From positions 1 to 64,000 of the forward strand of contig JODX01000021.1 in the NCBI GenBank assembly GCA_000719105.1: a stretch of 64,000 nt of DNA, in the 5' to 3' direction. This DNA comes from Streptomyces sclerotialus. Its GTDB lineage: Bacteria; Actinomycetota; Actinomycetes; Streptomycetales; Streptomycetaceae. Shown piece after piece: positions 18,216-26,870 of this stretch (positions are counted from its first letter, which is position 1; each line of letters opens with the position of its first letter). The notes beneath the pieces were generated by a model that was not told the origin of the DNA, ran no database searches, and saw only the letters and a list, made by a program, of their open reading frames with translations. The position numbers and the translations under genes were made by a program.

Positions 18216-18615
18216 CGGCTCTCCCGTCGTCGTCAAAGTGGCTGGATCGCCTCCCCAACTCCTTGACGGGCCGGGGGGCGCAGATGCCGAGGGACGACGT
18301 TGGCCCTCTGCGCGGCATGCAAAATTTCGTGCAGGTTACATGATGAAGCGTTTCTCGGGAACTGAATATTTCGTTCCATCATGCGGACGCCGCGGGGTGT
18401 GCGGTGCGGGTGCCGCGCACGTCGGCGGAAAGGGTGCCGACCGGACAGATCCTTGCCCGTCGACCCGGGGTGCGGAGGGCTTCGTCGCCTTCCGCAGGGT
18501 GCGTACGGGCGTCATTGCCCGCAGCGCTTACGGCTCTTTCCCAGCGGTCAACCATTCGAAACCGCCAAGTAACGACTACTTATACGGTCCCTCGTATACG
18601 TAGCCAGTCGATCCA
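18216..18615 (-). promoter_or_regulatory. gltB upstream region with dyad symmetries
   Basis: This 400-bp gap has no gene that I can support. The segment 18320-18385 is strikingly AT-richer than its surroundings and holds an imperfect 20-bp palindrome (18358-18377, GGAAC arms, 8 of 10 pairs), a CATGATG/CATCATG pair (18339-18345 and 18377-18383) and a repeated TTTCGT. TATACG and CGTATA form another dyad at 18581-18598. These are operator-like, but no regulator can be named. Confidence 0.4.
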
Positions 18616-19344
18616 TCATACGGCCGCACCGAACAGGCTGCCCAGGGCGTACGTCACACCTGCCGCGGCACCACCGAGAGCAAGCTGTCGCAGCCCGCTG
18701 AACCACCAGGTACGCGCCGTCACCTTGGCCACGACCGCACCGCAGCCGAAGAGCCCGGCGAGGGCGAGCAGCACGGCGGGCCACAGCGCGGTGGCGCCGA
18801 GCAGATAGGGCAGTACGGGCAGCAGGGCGCCGAGCGCGAAGGAGCCGAAGGAGGACACGGCGGCCACGGTGGGCGAGGGCAGGTCGCCCGGGTCGATGCC
18901 GAGCTCCTCTCTCGCGTGGATCTCCAGGGCCTGCTCGGGGTCGCGCGAGAGCTGCCGGGCGACCTCGCGGGCGAGTTCCGGCTCGACGCCGCGGGTCTCG
19001 TACAGCGCGGCGAGCTCCCGCTCCTCGTCCGCCGGGTGCTTGCGCAGCTCGCGCCGCTCGACGTCCAGCTCGGCCTCGACGAGCTCCCGCTGGGAGGCCA
19101 CGGAGGTGTACTCGCCGGCGGCCATGGAGAAGGCGCCGGCGGCGAGTCCGGCGAGGCCCGCGACGACGACGGCCTGCTGGCCCGTCGAACCGCCGGCGAC
19201 ACCGGTCATCAGGGCGAGGTTGGAGACGAGTCCGTCCATGGCGCCGAAGACGGCGGGGCGCAGCCAGCCGCCGTTGACGTCCCGGTGCGTGTGGTTGTCG
19301 CGGTGCGCCTCGTGGAGGGACGCCTCGGTTTCGATGATGGCCAT
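18616..19344 (-). CDS. VIT1/CCC1-family iron/manganese transporter
   Basis: A 242-aa membrane protein of the VIT/CCC1 family, which moves Fe2+ or Mn2+ out of the cytosol. The family hallmark FGAMDGLVSNLALMTGV is at about residues 33-49; two helices follow, with the second containing AAGEYTSVASQRE. A Glu-rich cytoplasmic metal-binding segment spans about residues 90-160, and three more helices end the protein. GGAGGA precedes the ATG. An iron box 19-37 bp upstream points to control by an IdeR/DmdR-type repressor. It is divergent from the ADP-ribosylglycohydrolase operon. It has no N-terminal ferritin-like domain, unlike mycobacterial MbfA. Confidence 0.93.
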   Translation of the reverse strand: MAIIETEASLHEAHRDNHTHRDVNGGWLRPAVFGAMDGLVSNLALMTGVAGGSTGQQAVVVAGLAGLAAGAFSMAAGEYTSVASQRELVEAELDVERRELRKHPADEERELAALYETRGVEPELAREVARQLSRDPEQALEIHAREELGIDPGDLPSPTVAAVSSFGSFALGALLPVLPYLLGATALWPAVLLALAGLFGCGAVVAKVTARTWWFSGLRQLALGGAAAGVTYALGSLFGAAV

Positions 19345-19362
19345 GAGAGGGCTTCCTCCAGC

Positions 19363-19381
19363 TTAGGTTTGACTAACCTTA
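19363..19381 (-). promoter_or_regulatory. Iron box (IdeR/DmdR-type operator)
   Basis: TTAGGTTTGACTAACCTTA matches the 19-bp actinobacterial iron-box consensus TTAGGTTAGSCTAACCTAA at 16 positions and is a clear dyad. It lies 19 bp upstream of the VIT-family start codon, in the position expected to overlap promoter or leader. Binding by the iron-dependent repressor is inferred. Confidence 0.8.
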
Positions 19382-19705
19382 GACTGAGTCCAAGTTCCGA
19401 CATAGTTGAAGGTACGCCGGGAAGCGGCCGCCCGCCAGCAAGGAAGGCCGTACTTACCTGGGGTCTCGCGTCCCTGTGGGACACGCGGAAGGCGGCGCGG
19501 GCCACCGGGCGCGCGCCACCGCTCCGTCTTTTCGCACAGACGTCCGCGAGTGGTGTCGACCGGGTGAATACCGGCGGTTGCGGGGAGGCGACGGGCGGCG
19601 TGATGTGACAAAGATCCGGATGAGCGTCAACTCCCCGGAGCGGCTGTCCATTCCGTGGGCCTCCGCGGCTCGCCGCTCGCCGCTCGCCGAGCAGAGAGGC
19701 AGCGC

Positions 19706-20884
19706 ATGGCTTCCACCGCCCGCACTCCCCCCGCCGCGGTTCCGGCCGCGGCGCCCGGGGACGCCGCCGACCTGCGCGAGCGGGCGCGCGGCGCGCTGCT
19801 CGGGCTCGCGGTCGGGGACGCGCTGGGCGCACCCGCCGAGAACATGAAGCCGTCGCAGATCCGCGCGCGCTGGGGGCGGATCACCGGCTTCGTCACCGAG
19901 CACCCGTGCGGCACGGACGACACGGAGTACGCGATCTTCTCGGGGCTGCTGCTGGCCCGGTACGGCTCCGCCCTCACCGTCGCCCATGTCGAGGCCGCCT
20001 GGCACCAGTGGATCGCCGACCGGGACGAGGGCCCGTTCCGGGGCGCGGGCTTCAGCGAGCGCGGCACGCTGGAGAATTTGCGCCGGGGCCTCGCGGCGCC
20101 GATCTCGGCCCAGCACCGGCACGCGTGGAGCGACGGGCTGGCCATGAGGGCGGCGCCGTTCGGGGTGTTCGCGGCGGGCCGTCCGGCGGAGGCGGCCCGG
20201 CTGGTGGCCGTCGACGGCACGGTCAGCCACGAGGGTGAGGGCATCTACGGCGGGCAGGCGGTGGCGGCGGGCGTGGCCGCGGCGATGGCGGGCGCCCCGG
20301 CGACCGCGGTCGTCGCCTCGGCCCTGGCGGTCGTCCCGGACGACTCGTGGACGGCGCGTTCGCTGCGCCGGGCGGTGGCGGTCGCCCACCGCGGCGAACG
20401 CGCGGTCCGCTCGGCGGTGGTGATCGGCGGCTACCCCTGGACGGATCTCGCCCCGGAGGCGGTGGCCCTCGCCTTCGGCGCGTACGCGGTGGCCGCCGGC
20501 GACTTCGCGGAGGCGGTGCTCACGGCCGTGAACATGGGCCGCGACGCGGACACGACGGCGGCCGTGGCGGGCGCGCTGGCCGGCGCCACACGCGGCGCCG
20601 CGGCGATCCCGCCGGAGTGGGCCTCGGCGATCGGCCCGGCCCGGGGCACCTGCCTGCCCTCGATGGCGGGCCACCACGTGCTGGACGTCGCGGAGCTGCT
20701 CACCCCCGGGGAGACCGTCAAGTGGGCTTCGGTCCCGCTGCCGGGGCCACCGGCCGGTGCGGGCGGGAGCCCGGGCGCGGACGCGGGACCGGGCTCCGGT
20801 GCGTACGTGCCGGTCGCCGACGGTCCCGCGGCCGCCTCCGCCGCGTACGTACTGGCCGCGGACGAGGAAGAGGTACGACCGTGA
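19706..20884 (+). CDS. ADP-ribosylglycohydrolase family protein, copy 1
   Basis: A 392-aa protein of the DraG/ADPRH all-helical family, which hydrolyses N- or O-glycosidic ADP-ribose links using two metal ions. The motifs are complete: GLAVGDALGAPAE near residue 35, the metal-binding GTDDTE near 70, and NMGRDADTTAAVAG near 276 with the DxD pair. A Pro/Ala-rich tail follows residue 330. The ATG has AGAGG 7 nt upstream. It opens a run of six genes joined by short overlaps. The true substrate is unknown: the family also includes enzymes acting on other ADP-ribose conjugates. Confidence 0.9.
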   Translation: MASTARTPPAAVPAAAPGDAADLRERARGALLGLAVGDALGAPAENMKPSQIRARWGRITGFVTEHPCGTDDTEYAIFSGLLLARYGSALTVAHVEAAWHQWIADRDEGPFRGAGFSERGTLENLRRGLAAPISAQHRHAWSDGLAMRAAPFGVFAAGRPAEAARLVAVDGTVSHEGEGIYGGQAVAAGVAAAMAGAPATAVVASALAVVPDDSWTARSLRRAVAVAHRGERAVRSAVVIGGYPWTDLAPEAVALAFGAYAVAAGDFAEAVLTAVNMGRDADTTAAVAGALAGATRGAAAIPPEWASAIGPARGTCLPSMAGHHVLDVAELLTPGETVKWASVPLPGPPAGAGGSPGADAGPGSGAYVPVADGPAAASAAYVLAADEEEVRP

Positions 20885-22101
20885 GGGCGGCGAGCGGGAG
20901 CGCTGCTGCGGCGGCCGCGGGCGACGAGCGCAGCGGGACGCCCGTCGCCTCCACCCCGGCCCCCGCCCGCCGTATCGAGGGCCTCCTCCTCGGTCTCGCC
21001 GCCGGGGACGCCGCCGGCTGGCCCGCCGCCCGGCACCGGGCCGCCCGGATGCCGGAGTGGACGCGGCGTCTCACCCGTGAGCTGGACACGTTCGCCGAGC
21101 AGAACGCGACGACCACCCTGCCCGTGCCCATCGCGCTCAACCAGCCGCCGGAGCCGCTCCGGCTCGGGCCGTCGGACGACGCGGAGTGGGCGGCGTTCAC
21201 GGCGGAGGCCGTGCTGCGGGCCGCGGACGGTGCGCCGCCCGGCGGTCCCGGCCGGACGCGCCGCCTGCGGACGGCGCTCGACCTGTCGTGGAACGCCCTG
21301 GCCGCCGAGGTCGCCGCGGCCGCCGAGCGCGCACCCGAGATCGAGTCGGCCGTGCTGCCGCTGCGCGCCCGGATCTCCGTACGGGCCGGGCTCGGCAACC
21401 TCGCCGCCGGGCTGCGTCCCCCCGCCACGGGCCACGACAACCCGCACTATTTCGACGACGCGGCCTGCGTACGGGCGTGCGTGCTCGCCGTCGCACACCC
21501 CGGCGAGCCCGCACGCGCCGCCGAACTCGCCGAGTTCGACGCCCGCTACACCCAGGACGGCGACGGCGTGCACGGTGCCCGCGCCATGGCCGCCGCCCTC
21601 GCACTGGCCCTGGCCGGCGCGGACGTCGGCACCTGCGCGGCCGCCGCGCTCGCCGAACTGCCCGGGGAGACGGAGATCGGCCGCAACGCCCGGCACGCAC
21701 TGGCCCTCGCCCACGCCCACGAAGGAGAGGGCACCTTCGCCTTCGTGCCCCTGCTGGAGCACCAGATCGTCGACCACGTCTACAGCTACGGCATCGCGGC
21801 CGCGGAGACCGTCCCCGTGGCGCTCGCCCTCGCCACCGCAGCCCGCGGCCGGATCGCCGAGGCCGTGCCCGCCGCCGCCTGTCTGTCCCGGGTCGCCGAC
21901 TCCGCCCCGGCCCTCGCCGGCGCCCTGACCGGCGCGCTCGGCGGGGGCGCCGCCGTACCCGCCGCCTGGCGGGACGCCTGCCGCGTCCTATCGGGCTGCG
22001 CGCTCCCCCGCCTCACCGGTACGGACCTCGTACACCTCGCCGAACTGCTCGCAGCGACACATGACTGCCCGCCCCAGGTGAATGATTCGGGACATGACTG
22101 A
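20881..22101 (+). CDS. ADP-ribosylglycohydrolase family protein, copy 2 (degenerate metal site)
   Basis: A 406-aa ADPRH-family member. The N-terminal signature is recognisable (RIEGLLLGLAAGDAAGWP), but key metal-site residues differ from the active pattern: the TDDT motif reads SDDAEW near residue 98, and the C-terminal R-D-x-D-T/S motif reads SRVADS near 336, so one of the two aspartates is a valine. It may be a non-catalytic partner of its neighbours or use an altered site. The GTG start overlaps the previous stop in GTGA, and its end overlaps the next gene. The long upstream extension of this frame is a shadow of copy 1. Confidence 0.85.
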   Translation: MRAASGSAAAAAAGDERSGTPVASTPAPARRIEGLLLGLAAGDAAGWPAARHRAARMPEWTRRLTRELDTFAEQNATTTLPVPIALNQPPEPLRLGPSDDAEWAAFTAEAVLRAADGAPPGGPGRTRRLRTALDLSWNALAAEVAAAAERAPEIESAVLPLRARISVRAGLGNLAAGLRPPATGHDNPHYFDDAACVRACVLAVAHPGEPARAAELAEFDARYTQDGDGVHGARAMAAALALALAGADVGTCAAAALAELPGETEIGRNARHALALAHAHEGEGTFAFVPLLEHQIVDHVYSYGIAAAETVPVALALATAARGRIAEAVPAAACLSRVADSAPALAGALTGALGGGAAVPAAWRDACRVLSGCALPRLTGTDLVHLAELLAATHDCPPQVNDSGHD

Positions 22102-23344
22102 CACTCTGGAAACACCGGAAGATCCACAGAATCCTCCGGATTCGTCGGATACGCAGATTTCGCCGGTTCCGCTGGATGCACCGGATCCCCTGGACACGGA
22201 AGAGATCCCCACACTCGTCGAACGGATCACCGGCGCCCTGGTCGGCGCCGCCGTCGGCGACGCGCTCGGCGGCCCCGTCGAGGGGTACTCGCCCGAGCAG
22301 ATCACCGAACGCCACGGCGGCCGGATCACCGGCGTCGTCGGTCCCTGGCACGGCGACGACTGGCGCACCGCCCGCCCCCTCGCCCCGTACCACAAGGGCG
22401 ACGGCCACGTCACCGACGACACCCTGATGACCCACGCGCTGGTCCGGGTGTACGCCGCGGTCCGCGACCACCTCGACGCGTACGCCGTCGCCGAGCACCT
22501 GGTCCCCGACCTGATGACCACGCCCCGCTGGATCCCGGAGCTCGAGGCGGAGGCCCTGCCGCTGCAGCGTGTCTTCCTCGCCGAGAAGTGGCTGGTGGCG
22601 CGGCTCCACTACGGCCACGTCGACCCCCGTGAGGCGGGCACCGGGAACATCGTCAACTGCGGTGCCGCGATGTACATGGCACCGGTCGGCCTGGTCAACG
22701 CCGGGAACCCGCAGGGCGCGTACGCGGAGGCCCTCGACGTCGCGGGCGCCCACCAGTCGTCGTACGGCAGGGAGGCGGCCGGTGTGTTCGCGGCGGCCGT
22801 GGCAGCGGCGTGCACCCCGGGCGCAACCCCGGACTCGGTGGTCGCGGCCTGTCTGTCCCTCGCCAAGGACGGGACGCGCGCCGCGATCGAGGCGGTGTGC
22901 GAAACGGCGTCCCGTCACACGGACTTCGAGTCGGCGCTCGGGCCGCTGCGCGAGGCGGTGCTCCCGTACGACACGGTGGGCCCCGACTACCGGGCACCGT
23001 CGCTGGGCGCCCGCCGCCCCTCCCGGCTGCACGCGATCGAGGAACTCCCCGTCGCGCTCGGCATGCTGGTGGTGGCGGGCGGCGCCTACCGGCACGCCGT
23101 GCTCGGCGCGGTGAACTACGGGCGCGACTGCGACTCCATCGCCACCATGGCGGGTGCCCTCGCGGGCGCGCTCGGCTCCCCGGTGCCGTCCGGCTGGGCG
23201 AAGCAGGTCGCGGAGGCCAGCCGTCTCGACCTGCACGCCCCGGGCACGGTGCTCGCCGGGGTGGCGCGCGAGATCTTCACCCGCGACGTGCTCCGCCGCC
23301 GGGCCCACGAGTCGGCCTTCGCGTCCCTGGCGGGGCTCCGGTGA
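22094..23344 (+). CDS. ADP-ribosylglycohydrolase family protein, copy 3
   Basis: A 416-aa ADPRH-family hydrolase with complete motifs: ITGALVGAAVGDALGGPVEG near residue 40, VTDDTLMTHALV near 105 and VNYGRDCDSIATMAGA near 340. The first 35 residues are an acidic, proline-rich extension. The start is uncertain between ATG 22094 (used; overlaps the previous stop by 8 bp) and ATG 22082. A middle stretch (IVNCGAAMYMAPVGLVNAGNP) fits the family's substrate-cleft region. The last codons overlap the next gene in GTGA. Substrate unknown. Confidence 0.9.
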   Translation: MTDTLETPEDPQNPPDSSDTQISPVPLDAPDPLDTEEIPTLVERITGALVGAAVGDALGGPVEGYSPEQITERHGGRITGVVGPWHGDDWRTARPLAPYHKGDGHVTDDTLMTHALVRVYAAVRDHLDAYAVAEHLVPDLMTTPRWIPELEAEALPLQRVFLAEKWLVARLHYGHVDPREAGTGNIVNCGAAMYMAPVGLVNAGNPQGAYAEALDVAGAHQSSYGREAAGVFAAAVAAACTPGATPDSVVAACLSLAKDGTRAAIEAVCETASRHTDFESALGPLREAVLPYDTVGPDYRAPSLGARRPSRLHAIEELPVALGMLVVAGGAYRHAVLGAVNYGRDCDSIATMAGALAGALGSPVPSGWAKQVAEASRLDLHAPGTVLAGVAREIFTRDVLRRRAHESAFASLAGLR

Positions 23345-24741
23345 GCGGCACCACGGTGACCGGTGCCCCGGCGGCCGGTCTCCGCCTCACCTGGGTGCAG
23401 CCGGAGGACCTCCTCGGCCACGAGCTGCGGCAGGCGGTGCAGGACGGGCGCGAACCGTCGGCGATCGCCCGGCGCTGGACCGCGGCGGGCGGCCCGGCCG
23501 CCCCCGAACGCGCGGGCGCCTCGCCGCAGCCCGTGTCGCCGTACCTGCGGCTGCTCGCCGAGGACCTGCTGGACGAACTGGCGGATCTGCCGAGCGGGTC
23601 GAGCGAGCGGGAGCCGACGGACCTGGCGGCGATCAGGAGTCTGTGCCCGCACTGGCCGGCCCGTCCCGCCCCGCCCCCACCGGCTCCGCGTCCCGAGGCC
23701 CTGGAGGCCGCCTGGCTCGGCCGCGCCGTCGGCTGTCTGCTCGGCAAGCCCGTCGAGAAGCTCCCCCTGGAGGGCATCCGCCGGCTCGCCCGGGCCACCG
23801 GCAACTGGCCCCTGAACAGCTGGTTCACCGCCCGCGGCGTCCCGGACGACCTGGCGGCGGCATACCCCTGGAACCGCCGTTCGGCCGCCTGCTCACTCGC
23901 CGAGAACATCGACGGGATGCCGGAGGACGACGACCTCAACTACCCCCTCCTCAACCTCCTGCTGCTGCAGCGCCACGGCCCCGGATTCACCACCGACGAC
24001 GTGGCCCGCGTCTGGCTCGACGAACTCCCCGCCGGCCGCACCTTCACCGCCGAGCGCGTCGCCTACCGCAACCTCCTCTCCGGCGTCGCACCCCCGCGCA
24101 CGGCCCGCCACCGCAACCCGTTCCGCGAGTGGATCGGCGCCCTGATCCGCGCCGACGTGCACGGCTGGACCAACCCGGGCGCCCCCGCGACCGCGGCGGA
24201 ACAGGCCTACCGGGACGCCACCCTCACCCACACGGCGAACGGCGTCTACGCGGCGATGTTCGCGGCCGCCGTCATCGCCGAGGCCGCCACCGGCGCCCAC
24301 GACGTCCACCACTGCCTGCGCACCGGACTGGCGGTCGTCCCGGTCGGCTCCCGGCTGGCCCGCGCGGTCCGCCACGCCGTCGGACTGGCCGGGGAACACC
24401 CGGACTTCGACACGGTCGTCGACGCCCTGCACACCGCCCACGCCGGCCACCACTGGGTGCACGCCGTCCCCAACACCGCCCTGATCGCCGCCGCCCTCAC
24501 CCACGCCGACGGCGACTTCACCGGGTCCGTCTGCCGCGCCGTGTCCGGCGGCTGGGACACGGACTCCAACGGCGCGACGGCGGGCAGCGTCGCGGGCCTG
24601 CTCGCCGGCTCCCCCACCGCCCTGCCCGAGCGCTGGACCCTGCCCCTCAAGAACCGGCTCGCCACCTCCGTCGCCGACTTCGACGGCACCGGCTTCGACG
24701 CCCTCGCCCAGCTCACCCTCCGGGAGGTCCGCCACCCATGA
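23341..24741 (+). CDS. ADP-ribosylglycohydrolase family protein, copy 4 (EDDDLNY subtype)
   Basis: A 466-aa protein with about 115 residues of unassigned N-terminal sequence before the ADPRH domain (AWLGRAVGCLLGKPVEKLPL). Its metal motifs differ from copies 1 and 3: PEDDDLNYPLLNL near residue 194 replaces TDDT, and SGGWDTDSNGATAGSVAG near 405 supplies the C-terminal aspartates. This pattern marks a separate ADPRH subfamily. All acidic ligands are present, so it should be active. The GTG start overlaps the previous stop (GTGA), and its stop overlaps the CoA-transferase start (ATGA). Confidence 0.88.
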   Translation: MSGTTVTGAPAAGLRLTWVQPEDLLGHELRQAVQDGREPSAIARRWTAAGGPAAPERAGASPQPVSPYLRLLAEDLLDELADLPSGSSEREPTDLAAIRSLCPHWPARPAPPPPAPRPEALEAAWLGRAVGCLLGKPVEKLPLEGIRRLARATGNWPLNSWFTARGVPDDLAAAYPWNRRSAACSLAENIDGMPEDDDLNYPLLNLLLLQRHGPGFTTDDVARVWLDELPAGRTFTAERVAYRNLLSGVAPPRTARHRNPFREWIGALIRADVHGWTNPGAPATAAEQAYRDATLTHTANGVYAAMFAAAVIAEAATGAHDVHHCLRTGLAVVPVGSRLARAVRHAVGLAGEHPDFDTVVDALHTAHAGHHWVHAVPNTALIAAALTHADGDFTGSVCRAVSGGWDTDSNGATAGSVAGLLAGSPTALPERWTLPLKNRLATSVADFDGTGFDALAQLTLREVRHP

Positions 24742-25973
24742 CGAACTCCGTGCCCGAGCCGGCCGCCGCACCGGCCATAGCCGCCGCGCCCGCCCCGCTC
24801 ACCGGCCTCCGCGTCCTCGACCTCGCGACCCTCTTCGCCGGCCCCCTCGCCGCCACCCTGCTCGGCGACTTCGGCGCGGAGGTGATCAAGGTCGAACACC
24901 CGGGCAAACCCGACCCCTCCCGCGGGCACGGCCCGGCGAAGGACGGCATCGGCCTGTGGTGGAAGCTCCTCGGCCGCAACAAGCGCACGATGACCCTCGA
25001 CCTGTCCGCGCCGGGCGGCCGGACGACCCTGCTGCGGCTCGCCGGGACGGCCGACGTGATCGTCGAGAACTTCCGCCCCGGCACCCTGGAGAAATGGGGC
25101 CTGGGCTGGCCCGAGCTGTCCGCCGCGAATCCACGGCTGGTCCTCGCCCGGGTCACCGGCTTCGGGCAGACGGGCCCGTACGCGCACCGCCCCGGCTTCG
25201 GCACCCTCGCCGAGGCCCTGAGCGGCTTCGCCGCGATCACCGGCGAACCGGACGCCCCGCCGGTCCTCCCGCCCTTCGGCCTCGCCGACTCGATCGCGGG
25301 TCTGACCACGGCGTACGCGGTGATGACGGCGCTCGCCGCCCGGGACCGCACGGGCGAGGGCCAGGTGATCGACATGGCGCTGATCGAGCCGATCCTCACC
25401 GTGCTGGGCCCGCAGCCCCTCTGGTACGACCAGCTGGGCCACGTCCAGCCCCGCACCGGCAACCGCTCGGCGAACAACGCGCCCCGCAACACCTACCGCA
25501 CGGCGGACGGCTCCTGGGTCGCCGTCTCCGCCTCCGCGCAGTCCGTGGCGGAGCGGGTGATGCGGCTGGTGGGGCGGCCCGAGCTGATCGACGAGCCCTG
25601 GTTCGCGACGGGCACCGGCCGGGCCCGCAACGCCGGCGTCCTCGACGAGGCGGTGGGCGCGTGGATCGCCCGCCGCACCCGTGAGCAGGTCGTCGACGCC
25701 TTCGAGAAGGCCGAGGCGGCGGTCGCGCCGATCCAGGACGTACGGGACGTGATGGAGGACCCGCAGTACCGGGCGCTGGACACGGTCACCACCATCGACG
25801 ACCCGGAGCTGGGTCCGCTGCGCATGCAGAACGTCCTCTTCCGGCTGTCCGCCACGCCCGGCGCGATCCGCTGGGCGGGCCGGCCGCACGGCGCGGACAC
25901 GGAGGCGGTGCTGACCGAACTCGGCCTCACGGAGGCGGAGATCGCCGCCCTGCGCGCGGAGGGCGCCCTGTGA
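24738..25973 (+). CDS. CaiB/BaiF family CoA-transferase
   Basis: A 411-aa class III CoA-transferase, which moves CoA between carboxylic acids. Family features are the N-terminal GLRVLDLATLFAGPLAATLLGDFGAEVIKVE block, the NKRTMTLDLSAPGGR segment, ENFRPGTLEKWGLG, and the VTGFGQTGPYAHRPGF block. The catalytic Asp of the family is expected shortly after the last of these. Donor and acceptor acids cannot be read from sequence. It is fifth in the ADPRH operon (ATGA overlap with copy 4) and overlaps the lyase gene that follows, so the two should form one degradative or activation step. Confidence 0.92.
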   Translation: MTNSVPEPAAAPAIAAAPAPLTGLRVLDLATLFAGPLAATLLGDFGAEVIKVEHPGKPDPSRGHGPAKDGIGLWWKLLGRNKRTMTLDLSAPGGRTTLLRLAGTADVIVENFRPGTLEKWGLGWPELSAANPRLVLARVTGFGQTGPYAHRPGFGTLAEALSGFAAITGEPDAPPVLPPFGLADSIAGLTTAYAVMTALAARDRTGEGQVIDMALIEPILTVLGPQPLWYDQLGHVQPRTGNRSANNAPRNTYRTADGSWVAVSASAQSVAERVMRLVGRPELIDEPWFATGTGRARNAGVLDEAVGAWIARRTREQVVDAFEKAEAAVAPIQDVRDVMEDPQYRALDTVTTIDDPELGPLRMQNVLFRLSATPGAIRWAGRPHGADTEAVLTELGLTEAEIAALRAEGAL

Positions 25974-26836
25974 CCGCGGCCGTGACCGCGAAGTCTTCGC
26001 ACTTCACCCCGCTGACCTGGCTGTACGCCCCCGGGGACCGCCCGGAGGTGGTGGCCAAGGCCCTTGTGTCCGGCGCGGACGTGGTCCTCGTCGACCTGGA
26101 GGACGCCGTGGCCCCGCACCGCAAGGAGTACGCGCGCGCGGCCACGGCGGAACTCCTCACCGACCCGTCGCCGTCCCCGGTGCCGGTCCACGTCCGGGTG
26201 AACGCCCCGCACACCCCGCTCGGCGACGCGGACCTCGCGGCCCTCTCCCCTCTTCCCGGGCTCTCCGGGCTGCGTCTGCCCAAGGTGACGTCCCCCGCGG
26301 ACGTCGTACGCGCCGCGGAGCGGTCCGCCCGGCCGGAGGGAGGACCACCGCCCCTGTACGCCCTGCTGGAGACGGCCCTCGGCGTCGAGCATGCCTACGC
26401 GATCGCCAGCGCCCACCCGGCGCTCGGCGGTATCGCGCTCGGCGAGGCGGATCTCCGCGCGGACCTGGGCGTACGGGCCGACGTGGCGCTGGACTGGCCG
26501 CGCTCCCGGGTCGTCCTGGCCGCCCGGGCCGCGTCCCTGCCGCCACCGGTCCAGTCGGTGCACCCCGACACCAGGGACCTGGACGGCCTGGCCGGCTCCT
26601 GCGCCCACGGCCGCGCCCTGGGATTCCTGGGACGCGCCGCCCTCCATCCGCGCCAGCTCCCGGTGATCGAGGGGGCGTACCTGCCGACCGCGCAGGAGGT
26701 CGACCGGGCGGAGGAGGTGGTCCGGGCCGCCGCCGTCGAGCCGGGCGCCCAGGCCCTGGCGGACGGCCGCTTCATCGACACGGCGGTGGTGGCGGCGGCC
26801 CGCCGCACCCTGTCACTGGCCCGCCGCGGCATGTGA
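25970..26836 (+). CDS. CitE/HpcH-HpaI family acyl-CoA lyase
   Basis: A 288-aa TIM-barrel protein of the citrate-lyase-beta/malyl-CoA-lyase type, which cleaves or forms C-C bonds of beta-hydroxy acyl-CoAs with Mg2+. The visible blocks are LYAPGDRPEVVAKAL, VVLVDLEDAV (Mg-binding Glu/Asp), RVNAP, LPKVTSPADV, and a later Glu in ALLETALGVEHA and GEADLRADLG. Paired with the CaiB/BaiF gene, it could act on the CoA ester that enzyme makes. The GTG overlaps the transferase stop (GTGA). It is the last operon gene; a strong hairpin follows 1 bp after its stop. Confidence 0.9.
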   Translation: MTAAVTAKSSHFTPLTWLYAPGDRPEVVAKALVSGADVVLVDLEDAVAPHRKEYARAATAELLTDPSPSPVPVHVRVNAPHTPLGDADLAALSPLPGLSGLRLPKVTSPADVVRAAERSARPEGGPPPLYALLETALGVEHAYAIASAHPALGGIALGEADLRADLGVRADVALDWPRSRVVLAARAASLPPPVQSVHPDTRDLDGLAGSCAHGRALGFLGRAALHPRQLPVIEGAYLPTAQEVDRAEEVVRAAAVEPGAQALADGRFIDTAVVAAARRTLSLARRGM

Positions 26837-26837
26837 A

Positions 26838-26866
26838 AGGGCGCCGTGCGCGATGCACGGCGCCCT
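26838..26866 (+). terminator. Hairpin terminator after the ADPRH operon
   Basis: A 12-bp perfect stem (AGGGCGCCGTGC at 26838-26849 and its complement at 26855-26866) with the 5-nt loop GCGAT, directly after the lyase stop codon. Confidence 0.85.
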
Positions 26867-26870
26867 CAAT

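Noticed and set aside
18330..18350. GlnR box before gltB
   Set aside because: GTTAC is present, but the GAAAC-like half is off by one base and no second pair follows.
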